Shown piece by piece: positions 21,018 to 32,100 of a stretch of DNA of 64,000 bases. The stretch is from Micropterix aruncella. Its lineage: Eukaryota > Arthropoda > Insecta > Lepidoptera > Micropterigidae. The notes beneath the pieces are model-generated. The model was given only the letters and a program-made list of their open reading frames with translations, searched no databases and had not been told where the DNA came from. Every line of letters begins with the position of its first letter. Positions within the stretch are counted from its first letter, which is position 1. The stretch covers positions 4,933,281-4,997,280 of the forward strand of contig OX155967.1 in assembly GCA_944548615.1 (NCBI GenBank), in the 5' to 3' direction. The translations under genes were made by a program, and so were the position numbers.

Positions 21018-21673
21018 AAGTGATTCCCAAAGTGGTCTATATAGACCCCCAGGGGTCGATTTCGAATTTGCAGGGGGTCTATGTCAATGAGAAAAAATGG
21101 GTGGGCATAACATGTAAATGGGGGTTTACGTAAGCGGATCTCATTTAGGAAGGTCATCATGAACATTTATTTGATCAGTAAATGTCTTATTACACCTAAA
21201 ACAGGTTGTGTGTACGGCATAGTATTTCAAAGTTATATTAATCGCAATAAACAAACGAGCATGTTTCGTATCATGGAAGGAAATCAACACTCAACTCAAA
21301 TTGCATCACTAGTCGATGTAGGAGGCCAGCGTACCTTACATGACCAACGAGGGTAGGTGAGAATGAGATATGTGAAAAAAATGCACTTTAATTGGTATTC
21401 GTGCAAGATATAGTGCTAAATGTGCAGTTATGTGCAGCTTTCTTAACTGCTTCATACTTCAAAGTCGCGGATGCTTAGAAATGAACAACTAAAAATTGAA
21501 CATGTTTTTATTTTTGTACAATTGTGCACTTTGCCAAAAGCCATATGTAAGTGACCAGTACTGTGCCAGCTGACAAAAACACATTTAAAGGTTTAAAAAA
21601 ATTCAATAATTTCTAGGCAGGGGGGTCTACGGGAAACAGTAGTCTACGTGACAAAATAGTTTGGGTAACGCTG
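21018..21673. mobile_element. Non-autonomous hAT element with perfect 8-bp TSD
   Basis: The termini AAGTGATTCCCAAA and TTTGGGTAACGCTG are imperfect inverted repeats of the hAT CAGTG...CCAAA type. The flanks are identical: ATATAGAT at 21010-21017 and 21674-21681. The 656-bp interior has subterminal GGGGTCTA motifs and no transposase. The 65-aa frame at 21159-21356 has no hAT motif. Confidence 0.85.
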
Positions 21674-21681
21674 ATATAGAT

Positions 21682-22347
21682 AGACTAGCTTCTACCCGCA
21701 GTTTTGCCTGCTTTAAAGAGACATTTTGCCGGCGGTTTAATAATTTCGATCGGAACCCTAAAAGATATAGCTTATCTAAAGTGTTAAATTCAGGTAAAAT
21801 GAGAGTTGCGAGTAAGTATTGAGAGTTAGATTTTAGGGTCAGACTATATTAATTTATTGTTGTTTTACTTAGGCATTTATTAAAAATTTTATCGGAAAGG
21901 TTTATTGTTTTACGGTGTTTTAAGAGTGTACGAACCTGATAAATATATTTTTTTTAAATGTTTACTTAAAGACCTCATTGTAGAAAATATTGCTGATTCT
22001 CCCCTTGGTGCTAGTATAACCAGACTGCTAGGTGAGCTCACTCTGGCGGAGCAGGCCACATTTAACTGCCCATGTGAGAAGCAGTTCTCCCTCAAGTCGC
22101 TTCCTGTCGCCTTCAATGACTACTATTGGGTCATATTAATGCAACGCATCATTCATTTGTACCACCTGTCTACAGACCTACTCCATTTCTTCCCCTTCGA
22201 ATGATTTAAGTAAAGTGTCTGATGACTGCAGCCTTGTTGTTCTTGGGGGGGCAGAATGGCACGATTGCAAAGCCGGTTCATAGATTACTGCTTAATATCA
22301 GCGATATCAGAGTATATTCTGCCTGATCCTTACTGCCCTTGCCCTTC
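21682..22347. other. Spacer with an unassigned 99-aa frame
   Basis: A plus-strand frame at 21905-22204 encodes a 99-residue polypeptide with no motif I recognise. Its codon context is ordinary AT-rich spacer and there is no splice or promoter evidence. I note it only as an unassigned frame. Confidence 0.25.
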
Positions 22348-23007
22348 GGGAGCTAATGGGCCCATGATGGGGTGGCCACGAAGACCCATGTGTTCAGGGT
22401 CGGTCACACTCACGGGTCAACACCCATCCGATGGCCTCCACGCATGGGGTGCGAGCCTGGGTAGGACACTGGGTCAACCAGTCTCCCCTGGGAATCAATC
22501 CTCTGGCGCTCCTGGACGGTCTGCGCACCGAGCGGCGCAAGCCAATCGATTGTGCTCTCCGACTAACAATCGGGGGAGTCTGGGAACTGTATTGTTTCCT
22601 ATAGAGCGGGGGTAGTTGTCTACCTTACGGCGACTGCTCTTGAAATGACTATTGGCCATCCGATCCCGGTTCAGAGTCGGGCAAAGGACGCCTTGGTCCG
22701 CGACAGATTCGGTGCACTCCGTTTCACCGCTTCGTAAGGAAGAGGACCGCGCAAGCGACCTCGAACTCGGAACCAATCGAGAGACCGGAGAAATCTGGTC
22801 ACAATTGGAAGTGAGGGCGCGAGTATCTCGAGCCCGCCGGGTTTATTCCTGGCTCACTCGCGGTAAGGCGTTGGACTCTCACGGGTTGTGACGTAGCTGG
22901 ACGTAGAATTGTACTGTCCAAAGTCTTCTACGTTCATTGCAGGGCGACAGAACGACTAATCGTTAAAACGTCCTGTGGTGACGGGCTCGCCCGTTGTAGT
23001 TGACACC
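22348..23007 (+). repeat. SLR copy 6, type-A, first unit of a tandem pair
   Basis: A complete unit of 660 bp. It runs from GGGAGCTAATGGGCCC, through the B-box-like GGGTCAACACC (about 22415), the GCCAATCGATTGTG block and GCAAGCGACCTCGAACTCG, to the hairpin AACGACTAATCGTT and GTTGTAGTTGACA. It is followed directly by a short ATGCCCTTGCCCTGC linker and unit 7. Confidence 0.8.
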
Positions 23008-23027
23008 GCAAGATGCCCTTGCCCTGC

Positions 23028-23669
23028 GGGGGCTAATAGACCCTTGCTGAGATGGCCACGAAGACCCATTCTGTTCAGGGTTGGTCACACTCACGGGTCA
23101 ACACCCATCCGGCGGCCTCCACGCATGAAGTGCGAGCCCGGGCAGGACTCTGACCTTGGGGTTAGTTTCCCCTAGGAGTCAACCTTCTGGCGCTCCTGGA
23201 CGGTCTGCGCACCGTGCGGCATAAGCCAATCGAATCGATTGTGCATTCTGACTATAGGGGGAGTCTGGAAGCAGTACTGTTTCCTATAGAGCGGGGGTGG
23301 TTGCGGACCTTACGGCGACTGCTCTAGAAACGACCATCGGCTACCCGATCCTGGGTAACAACCGGGCAAAGGATGCCGTGGTCCGCGATAGATACGGTTA
23401 CACCGTTTCACCGCTTCGTAAGGGAGAGGACCGAGCAAGCGACCTCGACCTCGTAACCAATCGAGAGACAGGAGTATAATCTGGTCGTAATTGGAAGGAA
23501 GGGCGTGAGTGTATGCCCGCTGGGTAACATACCTGGTTATCTCGCGGATAAGGCGTTGGCCTCTTACGGGCATGTGGCGGAGCTTGACGGTGGACTGTTT
23601 TGTCCAAGTCTTCTGCGCTCATTTTCCTGGAGATGACGGGTTCGCCCGTTGCAGTTGACAACTCTATTT
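23028..23669 (+). repeat. SLR copy 7, type-A, second tandem unit
   Basis: It starts GGGGGCTAATAGACCC, with an A-box-like TTGCTGAGATGG at 23044-23055 and a B-box-like GGGTCAACACC at 23095-23105. It ends GTTGCAGTTGACAACTCTAT. The AACGACTAATCGTT hairpin is deleted near 23630. Another TTGCCCTTGCCCTGC linker and a broken third head follow to about 23695. Confidence 0.8.
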
Positions 23670-23695
23670 GCCCTTGCCCTGCAGGGATGGTCATT

Positions 23696-24318
23696 TTCCC
23701 CTCGCAATCGTAATATTCTCCATATCTTATTTTGAGTAGAAGTGCGGATAATTGACCAGCTAAAACATTACCCTTCAAGTGGACCCTCATGTTATTTGTG
23801 AGGGAAAGTTTCACAATGAGAGGCCAAAGAAGAAGTATGCAAATACCTTTTTATTATTTTAAAGTATTTTTTTGTCTCTGATCCACTTTTCTAATTTAAA
23901 TATATATTCTTCTTTTTTTCCCTTTTCTCTTTGGAAGTTCTTTAGGAAGTCTTGAAAATATTTTGTAGGCATATATAATATTTTTTTTAAACCGGGATTT
24001 TTTATTGCTTAATAAATATTAACATTTTTTTTAAATCATGCGGTATGTTTTTCCCTTTTTTTACTCCCGATCATTTACTCTCCCAGGGTGGAATTCTGGA
24101 ACAAAAAACGTGAAATACGTACCTCATAAGTTAAAAGAAACGTATTTCCCCGAATTTTTCTTTTATAACTTAACTGGTTATTGACATATTTTTTTCTCCT
24201 TTTTCACCCTTTTAGGGATTGCATTTCAATAAATCAGTAAACACCTGAATTTAAATATCATTGAATTTAAAAAGCCTGTTTTTCTCCCTAAAATTCGCTT
24301 TTCTAGCTTAAATGTATA
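23696..24318. other. AT-rich spacer
   Basis: No gene or repeat family is recognised. T-rich tracts dominate. Confidence 0.3.
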
Positions 24319-24320
24319 TA

Positions 24321-25628
24321 CCACCTTGATCAAAAAGTATCAGGAATCACCACCGTGTGGCGCCCCTAGTGTCCCGATTTCAATTATCTTTTTTTGTTAA
24401 GTTGGCACGTCTGTTCGTGACATCTGGTAACATTTTCAGCTCGATAGCTTGGCATTCGTAAAAGTTATGGCATATATAGTGCATCTGCCTTTTGGTGTGT
24501 CGGCGATTTTTTACGATTTTAAAAATGGAATTAACTTTGCAGCAACGAGTTTGCATTAAATTTTGCGGGAAAATCGGATTCAACGGTGCGAAGACTGTGG
24601 AAATGTTGAAAAAGTGTTTCGGCAGCAATACTCTATCGAAAACAAACGTTTATGTGTGGCACGAAAGCGTCAGAACTGGTCTAACGTCCGTCGAAAATGA
24701 CGATCGAAAACTGAGGAAAACGTCGAAAAATTGAAATAAATGTTGACCGAAAACCGCAAATTGTCCATCAGAGAGATGGCAGAGGAGTTGAACATCGCAT
24801 ATGGATCCGCTCACGACATTGTGGTTAATTATTTGTGCCTCAGACGTGTCGCTGCAAAGCTGGTGCCGAAAGACCTGAATTTCATGCAAAAAAGGGACCA
24901 CGTTGACGTCGCAAAAGACATGATTTCCAAGGCTGAATCTGACCCAACATTCATCAAACGGATCATTACTGGAGACAAGACATGGATTTATGAGTATTAC
25001 ACGCAATCCAGACATCAAGCGAGTGAATGGCGTGCACCGAATGAACCGCGACCGAAAAAACCACGTCCTTTTCTGTCGAAAAAGAAGGCGATGCTAACAG
25101 TTTTCATGGATTACAAAGGTTTTTTGTATCATGAATTCCTTCCAGATGGCCAGACCGTCAACAAGGAGTATTATTTGGGTATTATGAGACGTTTGCGTGA
25201 AGCAATTCGCAAAAAAAGACCGGATTTGTGTGCAACAACTCGTAGATTTTTCACCACGATAACGCACCGTTGCAGAATGCGATCAATATCCATGACTTTT
25301 TGGCCAAAATCAACACAAATACCATCCAACAGCCACCGAATTCGCCTGGTTTGACTCCCTGCGAATTTTTCCTATTCGGTCGACTCAAGAAACCGTTCCG
25401 TGGAACGCGTTACAGCACCCGATATGAGGTCATGGAAAAATCGCTGACCCCTCTGATGGCCATACCGAAAATCGAGAGCCAGACATGTTTTGAGGATTGG
25501 ATCAAGCGCTGGCATAAGTGCGTTGCAGTCGATGGGGAGTACTTTAAAGGGGACAATATCAATTTTGATGAATAAACTTGTATTCTCGATTTGTTAAATA
25601 AATTCCTGATACTTTTTGATCAAGGTAG
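24321..25628 (+). mobile_element. mariner element, full length, dead
   Basis: The 1308-bp element has terminal inverted repeats of about 28 bp. The left is CCACCTTGATCAAAAAGTAT and the right is its complement with one mismatch, ending ATACTTTTTGATCAAGGTAG. It is flanked by TA at 24319-24320 and 25629-25630. Size, ends and TA target all fit mariner. The single transposase gene is inside and broken. Confidence 0.95.
24492..25575 (+). pseudogene. mariner transposase, frameshifted, third catalytic Asp lost
   Basis: The N-terminal frame (24525-24734) carries the helix-turn-helix region with QQRVCIKFC and VYVWHESVRTG. A frameshift near 24710 and an in-frame TAA at 24737-24739 separate it from the central frame (24740 on). 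That frame holds KLSIREMAEELNIAYGSAHD, the first catalytic aspartate in ITGDKTWIYEY, and PDGQTVNKEYYLGIMRRLRE. A second frameshift near 25240 moves to the frame with HDNAP (second aspartate). The last box reads NSPGLTPCEFFLFG where the family has YSPDLAPCDFFLF, so the third aspartate of the D,D34D triad is glycine. The original length would be near 345 residues. Irreversibly inactive; subfamily not assigned with certainty. Confidence 0.93.
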
Positions 25629-25629
25629 T

Positions 25630-26343
25630 ATTTTCCCCGAATACTTACTTTAGGAAGTTTAGCGAGAATTCTTCAATACGATTTCTAGGTATTTGAATGA
25701 GGAACATTTAACAATTAAAACCGACCTGATATTTCGTCAGGCTTAAGATGTAATATGAAAACCGTACAGCCACATTTTACATTTTTCCCTTTATCAACTC
25801 CTGATTATTCCCTTCTTGGGTTGACTTTCGAAAAGCCGCCACATACGTATCTCATTATGTCATTATTACATTATTTTTCTTGACCAGCCCGCGACGCGAA
25901 GCTTGACAAGCATGCTTGATCGTCTAGACTCTAGAGAGCCCTTATGAGAAGCTACTGTCTGGTATACTGTCCCGATAGGGTTCCATTTGTGAGCTTTGGT
26001 ACGAAGCCCTAAAATGGAATGTTGTTTTGGAAGCCTATTATCTTTTCGGTCGTTCCCGAATTTCGTCTACCTGCGAAGCGAAGAATGCCTGCACTCTCGG
26101 CAAAAAGTTAACTAGCGCAAAAAAAGAGATAACCGCTCCTGCGGTTTCGTATGGTTCCCGATTCGAACGATTCGTTCCCAGTAACATAACAAGAAGAACA
26201 TTTACCTTATATCAATTAACCGTTTGTAGCCCAAGATCTTCAAACAAAAAATAATGTTGATAATGAGATAGGTTTAGGCAAATAAAAAAACACGTATTTC
26301 TCAGAAATTCAAAAATATTTATTATTAATCATTTATTTGACAT
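25630..26343. other. Spacer with a MITE-M end at 25884-25941
   Basis: AT-rich, with no gene recognised. 25884-25941 is one end of MITE-M (CCAGCCCGCGACGCGAAGC to CTCTAGAGAGCCC). It is followed by GAAGCTACTGTCTGGTATAC, a string that recurs at about 42976. The 75-aa frame at 26027-26254 has no motif. Confidence 0.45.
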
Positions 26344-27127
26344 TTAAGGGAATGTGACATTACTGTAACATTGAGTTGAACGTATAAAAAAAACATTTAT
26401 GTTGTATGGAAAAATTTGAAACAATTATTTGGTTTATTATAGCATAATGCTACACTGCATTTTTCGCAAATTGTTTGTGAAACGCCAGTGCACTTTGGAA
26501 TCTTGCAACGTATCCTTTTTTAACCCAAATCGGCCAATGACTTACTGCCAATGGAGGAACATGTTGCGCAGGGCCCTTATGTTTTTTGGCTTGAATTTCG
26601 TCTTCTAAAGACCTTTGACTCTTGATGTTAGGCTTCAGGCCAATCTCGCATAAGGTCTCGCCTATCTCAAGTCTTAATTCTGCTGAGGACATTTGTTTGC
26701 CGTTGAGATATTTTGCCTTCCTTACTCTTCGGTATAATAACCAAGAATTTGCCATAGTCACTTCCAGTAAATGTTAGAACATCCTAACTTGCCATCTTTT
26801 GCTTCGAAATTTTGAATGGATAAAATTATATTCTTACCTACAGGTTTCCACGAAAACCACACAATTGTATACACTTTTAATATTTATTTATGGGTCATTC
26901 AACATCTGCCTTAGTTCTAATTTATCACTTTCATCAACGCGCAACATTTAAACTTACATAAGTCGCTTAGTTAGCTATCTATGAGTTTTAATCGATACTA
27001 AGTGGTAGGGTACAGTAGTGCTAGACGGATTTAAATGAACTAAATGAATTTAGTGCCTTATTTAGGGGGATTTTAGGGGGATTAGTAGTTTGTTACAGAA
27101 ATGTCACATGAAGCTATAAAGGGTTAA
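26344..27127 (-). mobile_element. piggyBac element remnant with TTAA boundaries
   Basis: TTAA occurs at 26344-26347 and 27124-27127. Just inside each is an inverted ATGTGACATT(A/T)CTGTAAC motif. The minus-strand 5' end begins CCCTTTATAGC after TTAA. The opposite end begins GGGAATGTG, so the terminal repeats themselves do not match well and the left boundary is tentative. The interior holds the 3' part of a piggyBac transposase gene. Confidence 0.6.
26395..26822 (-). pseudogene. piggyBac transposase C-terminus with cysteine-rich domain
   Basis: Minus strand: KRWQVRMF, an in-frame TAA, then HLLEVTMANSWLLYRRV. The N-(S/A)-W-L-L-Y-R box is characteristic of piggyBac-family transposases. The frame continues with SAELRLEIGETLCE and HWPIWVKKG. 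A frameshift near 26515 then leads into CKIPKCTGVSQTICEKCSVA followed by LCYNKPNN and CFKFFHTT and a stop. This is the C-terminal zinc-binding cysteine-rich domain, with all its cysteines still visible. The DDD catalytic core upstream is deleted. One nonsense and one frameshift make it a pseudogene. Confidence 0.85.
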
Positions 27128-28945
27128 AAACCGCAACAATTCATACAGTGGGTGGCCATATTCATATAATAGAATCATTAAATTTTGGCACTAATTATAA
27201 AAATGAATAACCATCTAAATGATGTTTATTCTTTAGCGTTTATTAAGTCATTATTAATTTTTACGTACGTAAATTATATGCATATTTTAGCAATCATATT
27301 TATAAGAAATGGATCTTACCGCATATAGTGACATTCCCAACTTTTAGTGAAATTACATTTTTTGTCGTACCTAACGGAAACAATTTGATTAAATTCAGTT
27401 TATTTCCTTAAAATTTTAAAAGATTGTTAAACCTTAGCCTATATATAAATAGTAGCTATGCACCGCGTTTTCATTCGTCGTTTAATTTAAAATAAATCGG
27501 ATTATTTCTAAATAATTTTGAGTATTTCGGCATAGACAATATTTCTAGTCATATGTTCGTGTGGTATTAGTATATACTGGTTTTCGCCGCAACCTGATCT
27601 AGATAAAGCATGCACATATTGGCTATTTTTGGTAATGCTCGGTTCTCGGGCGACCAACCCACCGCGTAGCATCGCCCCGCACGCGCTATTAATTACTTCG
27701 TCTTCGCTTAGCGTTCATTTTGCTCGGCTCCTAAGAGTCGTAACGGGATGTTAAATAGGATATAACCTTCGGCAAGAATTGGGCTATCAAATGCAAAAAG
27801 AATTTTTCAAATCCGTCTGATAGTTCCACAGATTAGTGCGTTTAAACAACAAATTCTTCAGCTGTATTATTAGTATATATTTTTTCAATTTGGTAAATGG
27901 CTAGAAATATTTTACTAGAAATACAAGGTCCTAATAGATTCCAAAGTACGCACTAAATAGAGTAACAAAATGAATAAATCAAGAAAAAAAACCATTTGGT
28001 TTCTCAGTTGCCTACTTTACGCTTGGCTGCATATAACGATTAAATAATTTCCATTAGGTACTAGGATTTAACTAAGTCTATATATATATTAACTATAACT
28101 AAAAACCATTTTTTTTCTATACTAATTCAAATATAGGTTTAACATCAATAATCTAAATATTAAATAATAAAAGTAGGTATTCAATTAAAAGCCAAAAGTA
28201 ATAAAATAATCAAAAATAATAATATCAGGTTTAAAAAACCAAAACAATTCAATTAACTAAAACGTACTGAAATGGTCATTGGAATAATAAATAGCAGTCA
28301 GTAGAAATAAATATTCAAAAATTTTAAAAGCAGATCATACCAATGATTCAAGTAAGATTCGTCTTTCATAATCATGGTGTCAATTAACTATAATGCATGG
28401 ATATTGATTAATTTTGGCTCATGCCACTTTTCTGTAAAAAAAAACGTATTCTGAACCTATTCAGAAATATTCATGCGGTCTTACAGATATACAGACACAA
28501 ATAAAGACACAAGATAGCTTCCTCTGTTCTTGTCAAATTAAAAAAAAAACAATACTTTGAACGGAGTCACTTCAGGTCAATTCTGTGCCAATGACGCAAA
28601 TCACTGTCGCCGAAACTAGTTTTTCGCATATTTTATGCGTTTTTTTTCGTTTTGATTATACAGACAATGCGATTTGTAGGACTGGATCGGTCTCAGTAAA
28701 CTGCCACCGCACGAAATCCAAAGTTTTTATGTTGCAAACAATATGTTTCATTGATGTGATCATCGTCTAACGCATTGATTCTCAAAATAGGTGCGTGAAG
28801 TATAAAATAAAATTCTCAAAATAAGTCTTCAGATGAAATATAGAGGGCGAGTTTTAATTAAACGGCATCCTTGAAGTGGGTGAATCAGTAAAATTTCAGG
28901 TGGGTTTAAAAATGAACATGGGTAAAACAAAAATCATGTCGAATA
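27128..28945. other. AT-rich spacer with a possible promoter and Helitron scrap
   Basis: No gene is recognised. A TATATAAA at 27442-27449 lies 29 bp upstream of an arthropod-initiator-like TCATTC at 27471-27476, a plausible core promoter with no evident downstream gene. At about 27740-27890 a minus-oriented Helitron 5' part is suggested by CTTCAGCTGTATTATTAGTA, resembling a known lepidopteran Helitron start. The 61-aa frame at 28585-28770 is unassigned. Confidence 0.35.
27442..27476 (+). promoter_or_regulatory. Candidate TATA + initiator core promoter
   Basis: TATATAAA and TCATTC are spaced so that the initiator A falls about 31 bp after the first T of TATA. This is the classical insect geometry. 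Chance occurrence in AT-rich DNA is quite possible, and no coding region follows. Confidence 0.25.
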
Positions 28946-29335
28946 CAATACAATACAATACAATCATCTACTCCAGTAGATAGGCATTCCTACAATTGGA
29001 TGCGTCACAAAATTAAATGGCTAAAATTTTATTATTAAAAACATAACTATCATGATAGTTGTCATGGCTGTAATAATATATTCAATATTACCTACTTACA
29101 AATAATCAAAATATACTAATGTCATTAAATAGTAAGAGAGAAAATTATATTTTAATAGAAATGCAAATTCTATGTAGAATAATCATAGTAAAATAATTTT
29201 ATTGTCAATCCAGCAATATGCCTTCGTATTTTTTAAACTTAAATAGATGTATAATAAATTATATGAGAATTAGAATGTCCGCTATCATAATACCGTTATG
29301 TTTTATCAACATGGAAAATAATGCCCATGTCGCAG
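28946..29335 (-). pseudogene. LINE-E 3' end, minus copy
   Basis: It matches the reverse complement of 34030-34418: a CAATA-repeat tail at 28948-28970, then TCTACTCCAGTAGATAGGCA, TGGATGCGTCACAAAATTAA and AGCAATATGCCTTCGTATTT, ending at a short piece of the RT C-terminus near 29310. 5'-truncated. Confidence 0.8.
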
Positions 29336-29399
29336 TCATACCGGTACGTCGGGAACAATATTATTGAAGTTGTCTACCAGTATGTTTAACTGGGTAAAA

Positions 29400-29950
29400 C
29401 GATCTAACTAGGCAGACTCAACTTCGACAAGGAGGTCTGCCGACGAATCCAACTCGGATGTGCAACGTTCAGGAAACTACGCCATATCTTCTCGTCACAA
29501 ATACCGCAGAACCTCAAGACGAAAGTCTATAATCAGTGAGTTGCCAAAGATGACATACGGCACTGAGACGTGGTCGTTAACTATTGGCCTCACACAAGCT
29601 TAAAGTCGCACAAAGAGCCCTGGAGAGAGCTATGCTTGGAGTTTCACTGCGTGATAAGATCCGAAACGAGGAAATCCGCAGAATAACCAAGGTCTGACAC
29701 AACTCGTAAAATTACCAACTTAAAATGGCGATTGTGAGGCCATATAATTCGCAGAACCGACAACCGTTAGGGGAAAAAAGTTCTCGAGTGGCGACTACGA
29801 GCCGGCATACGCAGTGGAGGGACGACCCCCACAAGATAGACCGCAGGAAGTAGGTGGATGGTGGCGGATCAAGACCGTTCGTCATGACATTCAATGGGGA
29901 GGCCTATGTCCAATAGTGGACGTCTTCAGGCTGATGACGATGTCAATTAT
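29400..29950 (+). pseudogene. LINE-F (RTE-type) RT C-terminus and 3' end
   Basis: Across frames the plus strand reads CRRIQLGCATFRKL, SSQIPQNLKTKVYNQ, TYGTETWSLT-like sequence, HKLKVAQRALERAMLGVSL, RDKIRNEEIRRITKV and then a degenerate W..GH..RR region. It ends CCAATAGTGGACGTCTTCAG with a GATGA-rich tail. This series is diagnostic of RTE-type LINEs common in moths and butterflies. Multiple stops (for example TGA near 29694) show it is dead. Confidence 0.75.
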
Positions 29951-30044
29951 CATTAGGATAATCCTAATAATATTAATTATTAATAGGATTTTTATTTATT
30001 TTTACGTCATACATTCAGCTTGCAATACTATTGATATGTTTCAC

Positions 30045-30315
30045 GAATAGACATAGCTTGTAAAATTACGAAATTCAAATGGCAATGGGCAGGCCATATA
30101 GCATGCAGAACCGACAACTGTTGGGGGAAAAAAGTACCCGGATGGCGACCACGAACCGGCAGACGTAGTGTGGGACCATCATCGATATAATATGATCCCA
30201 TCGATACCGATGACACGGTTGCAGAAATTAGGTAGATAGAGGCGGCTCAAGACCGCTCGTCATAGCATTCTATGGTCAGTGGACGTCTACCAGCTGATGA
30301 AGATGATGAGATATT
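30045..30315 (+). pseudogene. LINE-F second, shorter 3' fragment
   Basis: It parallels 29695-29950: TGTAAAATTACGAAATTCAA, GGCCATATAGC, AAAGTACCCGGATGGCGACC, GTAGATAGAGGCGGCTCAAG and GTGGACGTCTACCAGCTGAT, with a GATGATGA tail. A short unmatched stretch sits at about 30175-30220. Confidence 0.7.
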
Positions 30316-30396
30316 ATTTGTTAATGTTATTTCCATAAAGATGTCAATTTTTAATTTAGTGTACAGGTTTCAATGCATAATAAGTACGTGCTTTAA

Positions 30397-30635
30397 CCCG
30401 TCGGACGCCGACAGTGCCTATAGGCACTTTGCGTCGTTTGACAAGATCCGCGCGTAACCGTTTCGGCCAGCCCCCATATATATTATACAAATATATAATA
30501 TATATGACTAACAAGATTAATTACTTGGTAACAAGAGAGAATTCATGAAAAAACGATATTGTTAGTATTTATTCACAAAATCGACCAAAAATTTGCGGCG
30601 CAGATTTTCGCGCGCGAAAGCTGGCTTCCAAACGG
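30397..30635. mobile_element. TTAA-flanked MITE (piggyBac-like), copy 1
   Basis: TTAA lies at 30393-30396 and 30636-30639. The ends are CCCGTCGGACGCCGAC and GCTGGCTTCCAAACGG, imperfectly inverted. A sister copy with the same first 170 bp or so starts at about 52033. It has no coding capacity. Superfamily placement rests only on TTAA and the CCC start. Confidence 0.6.
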
Positions 30636-30639
30636 TTAA

Positions 30640-31466
30640 AATTCAAATAGACTAAGAGATGGCATCCTATATCTCCGTATTATTTCTGGGATGTAATTAG
30701 CCTATATAAAAATGCGATAGATTACACTAACAATTGAATGTTATTATTGTTATCATTGATTAAATTATTGGGTTTTAATATTAATATAAGAAAAACATTC
30801 AGTATCAATGTTATTATAGATGATCAAATAAATTGATTTTAGTTTTGCTGGACAATGCTATCAGCGCTGCATGCATGCTGCTGGCGCAGAAGGGTTGCCA
30901 AAACGTTCTATGGCGTTGAGCAATCTAATATCCTATATAACCAATGGAAAGATACAAATCGTCCGTCAAGAACACAATAAAATGACCGATGTATCGCTAC
31001 TTTTATAGTGTACCCACATACTATACGACGATACAGACAAGAATGGAGATACACGTTTATATCTATAATAAATTTGCGTCAACGGCGTTATTTTTTCTTT
31101 GGAGAAGGCCGTTTGGCCGGCGTTCAAGTCGTTGTACTCCACTCTGGCCATTCACATGCCGAGTAAAAAAATACATATCGATAAATCAAGCACGGAACGG
31201 TCTGAAAAGCGAAAAAAGCATTGGTCGTATGCCGAGCGGGAAGCTCGAGAATCGCGGACTATCAAGATCTTTGCATAAGATAAAATACTTTAATATTACT
31301 AATATTTAATAAGACAATAGGAGACGTTGCCGAGGAATTTAAAGTGCATAACCACTGCAGTATTTTACATACGCTGCTTACATATTTTAAATATTTTACT
31401 GTAGTATTTTACAGTGACGTAGCTTTATGACGAGTTATCGTGAGTTACGGAAAAGCGAATTTATGC
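30640..31466. other. Gene-less spacer
   Basis: Nothing is recognised. A short run of GGCCGTTTGGCCGG is at 31107-31120. The 106-aa frame at 30989-31309 has no motif. Confidence 0.3.
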
Positions 31467-32100
31467 GAAACTGAGGCTTAGAACTCACGGAGCGGTTTTC
31501 ACCTGCGCCCGCCGCGGTTGCGCGACAACTGTTTTGTTTCAAATCTCACGACAGGTTTGCGCGATTATACACATGTAAGTTTGGTTGTTCCAGGAAAACT
31601 GTTTTTTTTCTATCTGTATATACACATAGGTATATGTGATTTTTGTCCAAGTAGTGTCGGCCCGTTTATTATTAGGATGAGTAAGGCTTAGAACTCACGG
31701 AGCGGTTTTCAACAGCGCCCGCCGCGGTTGCGGGTCCGCGGTCTCCGAAAAATGCAGATATGTACGTAAAATTGAGTAGTACATTTCACGACGCGATTTA
31801 CACCCGCAGCGGGCGCGGTTTGTTCGCGGCGGCCGAAGCGTATGCAGGCTACTAGTAGAACCGCGCTGGACGCGGCAGCCTTTAGAACTCACGGGGCGGT
31901 TTTCACCTGCGCGCATAAATATCTGGGCCGCGGGTTCGCAACCGCGGCGGGCACGGGTGAAAACCGCTCCGTGAGTTCTAAGCCTTACTCGTCCTAATAA
32001 TAAACGGGCCGACACTACTCGGACAAACGACCCATATACGAGTATATACGGATAGAAAAAGCAGTTTTCCCGGAACAACCAAAATTACATTGTCGGCATG
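31467..32100. mobile_element. Large foldback element with nested terminal repeats
   Basis: The left arm (about 31575-31745) and right arm (about 31925-32095) are inverted copies. They share GTTTGGTTGTTCC, AGTGTCGGCCCGTTTATTAT, AAGGCTTAGAACTCACGGAG and CGCCCGCCGCGGTTGCGGG. Extra single arms of the GAACTCACGG motif occur at 31470 and 31885, so at least one element inserted into another of its kind. There is no transposase, and the superfamily is unknown. Confidence 0.8.

Noticed and set aside
21905..22204. 99-aa frame as a real gene
   Set aside because: No motif, no splice or promoter signals, surrounded by repeats; mentioned only as unassigned.
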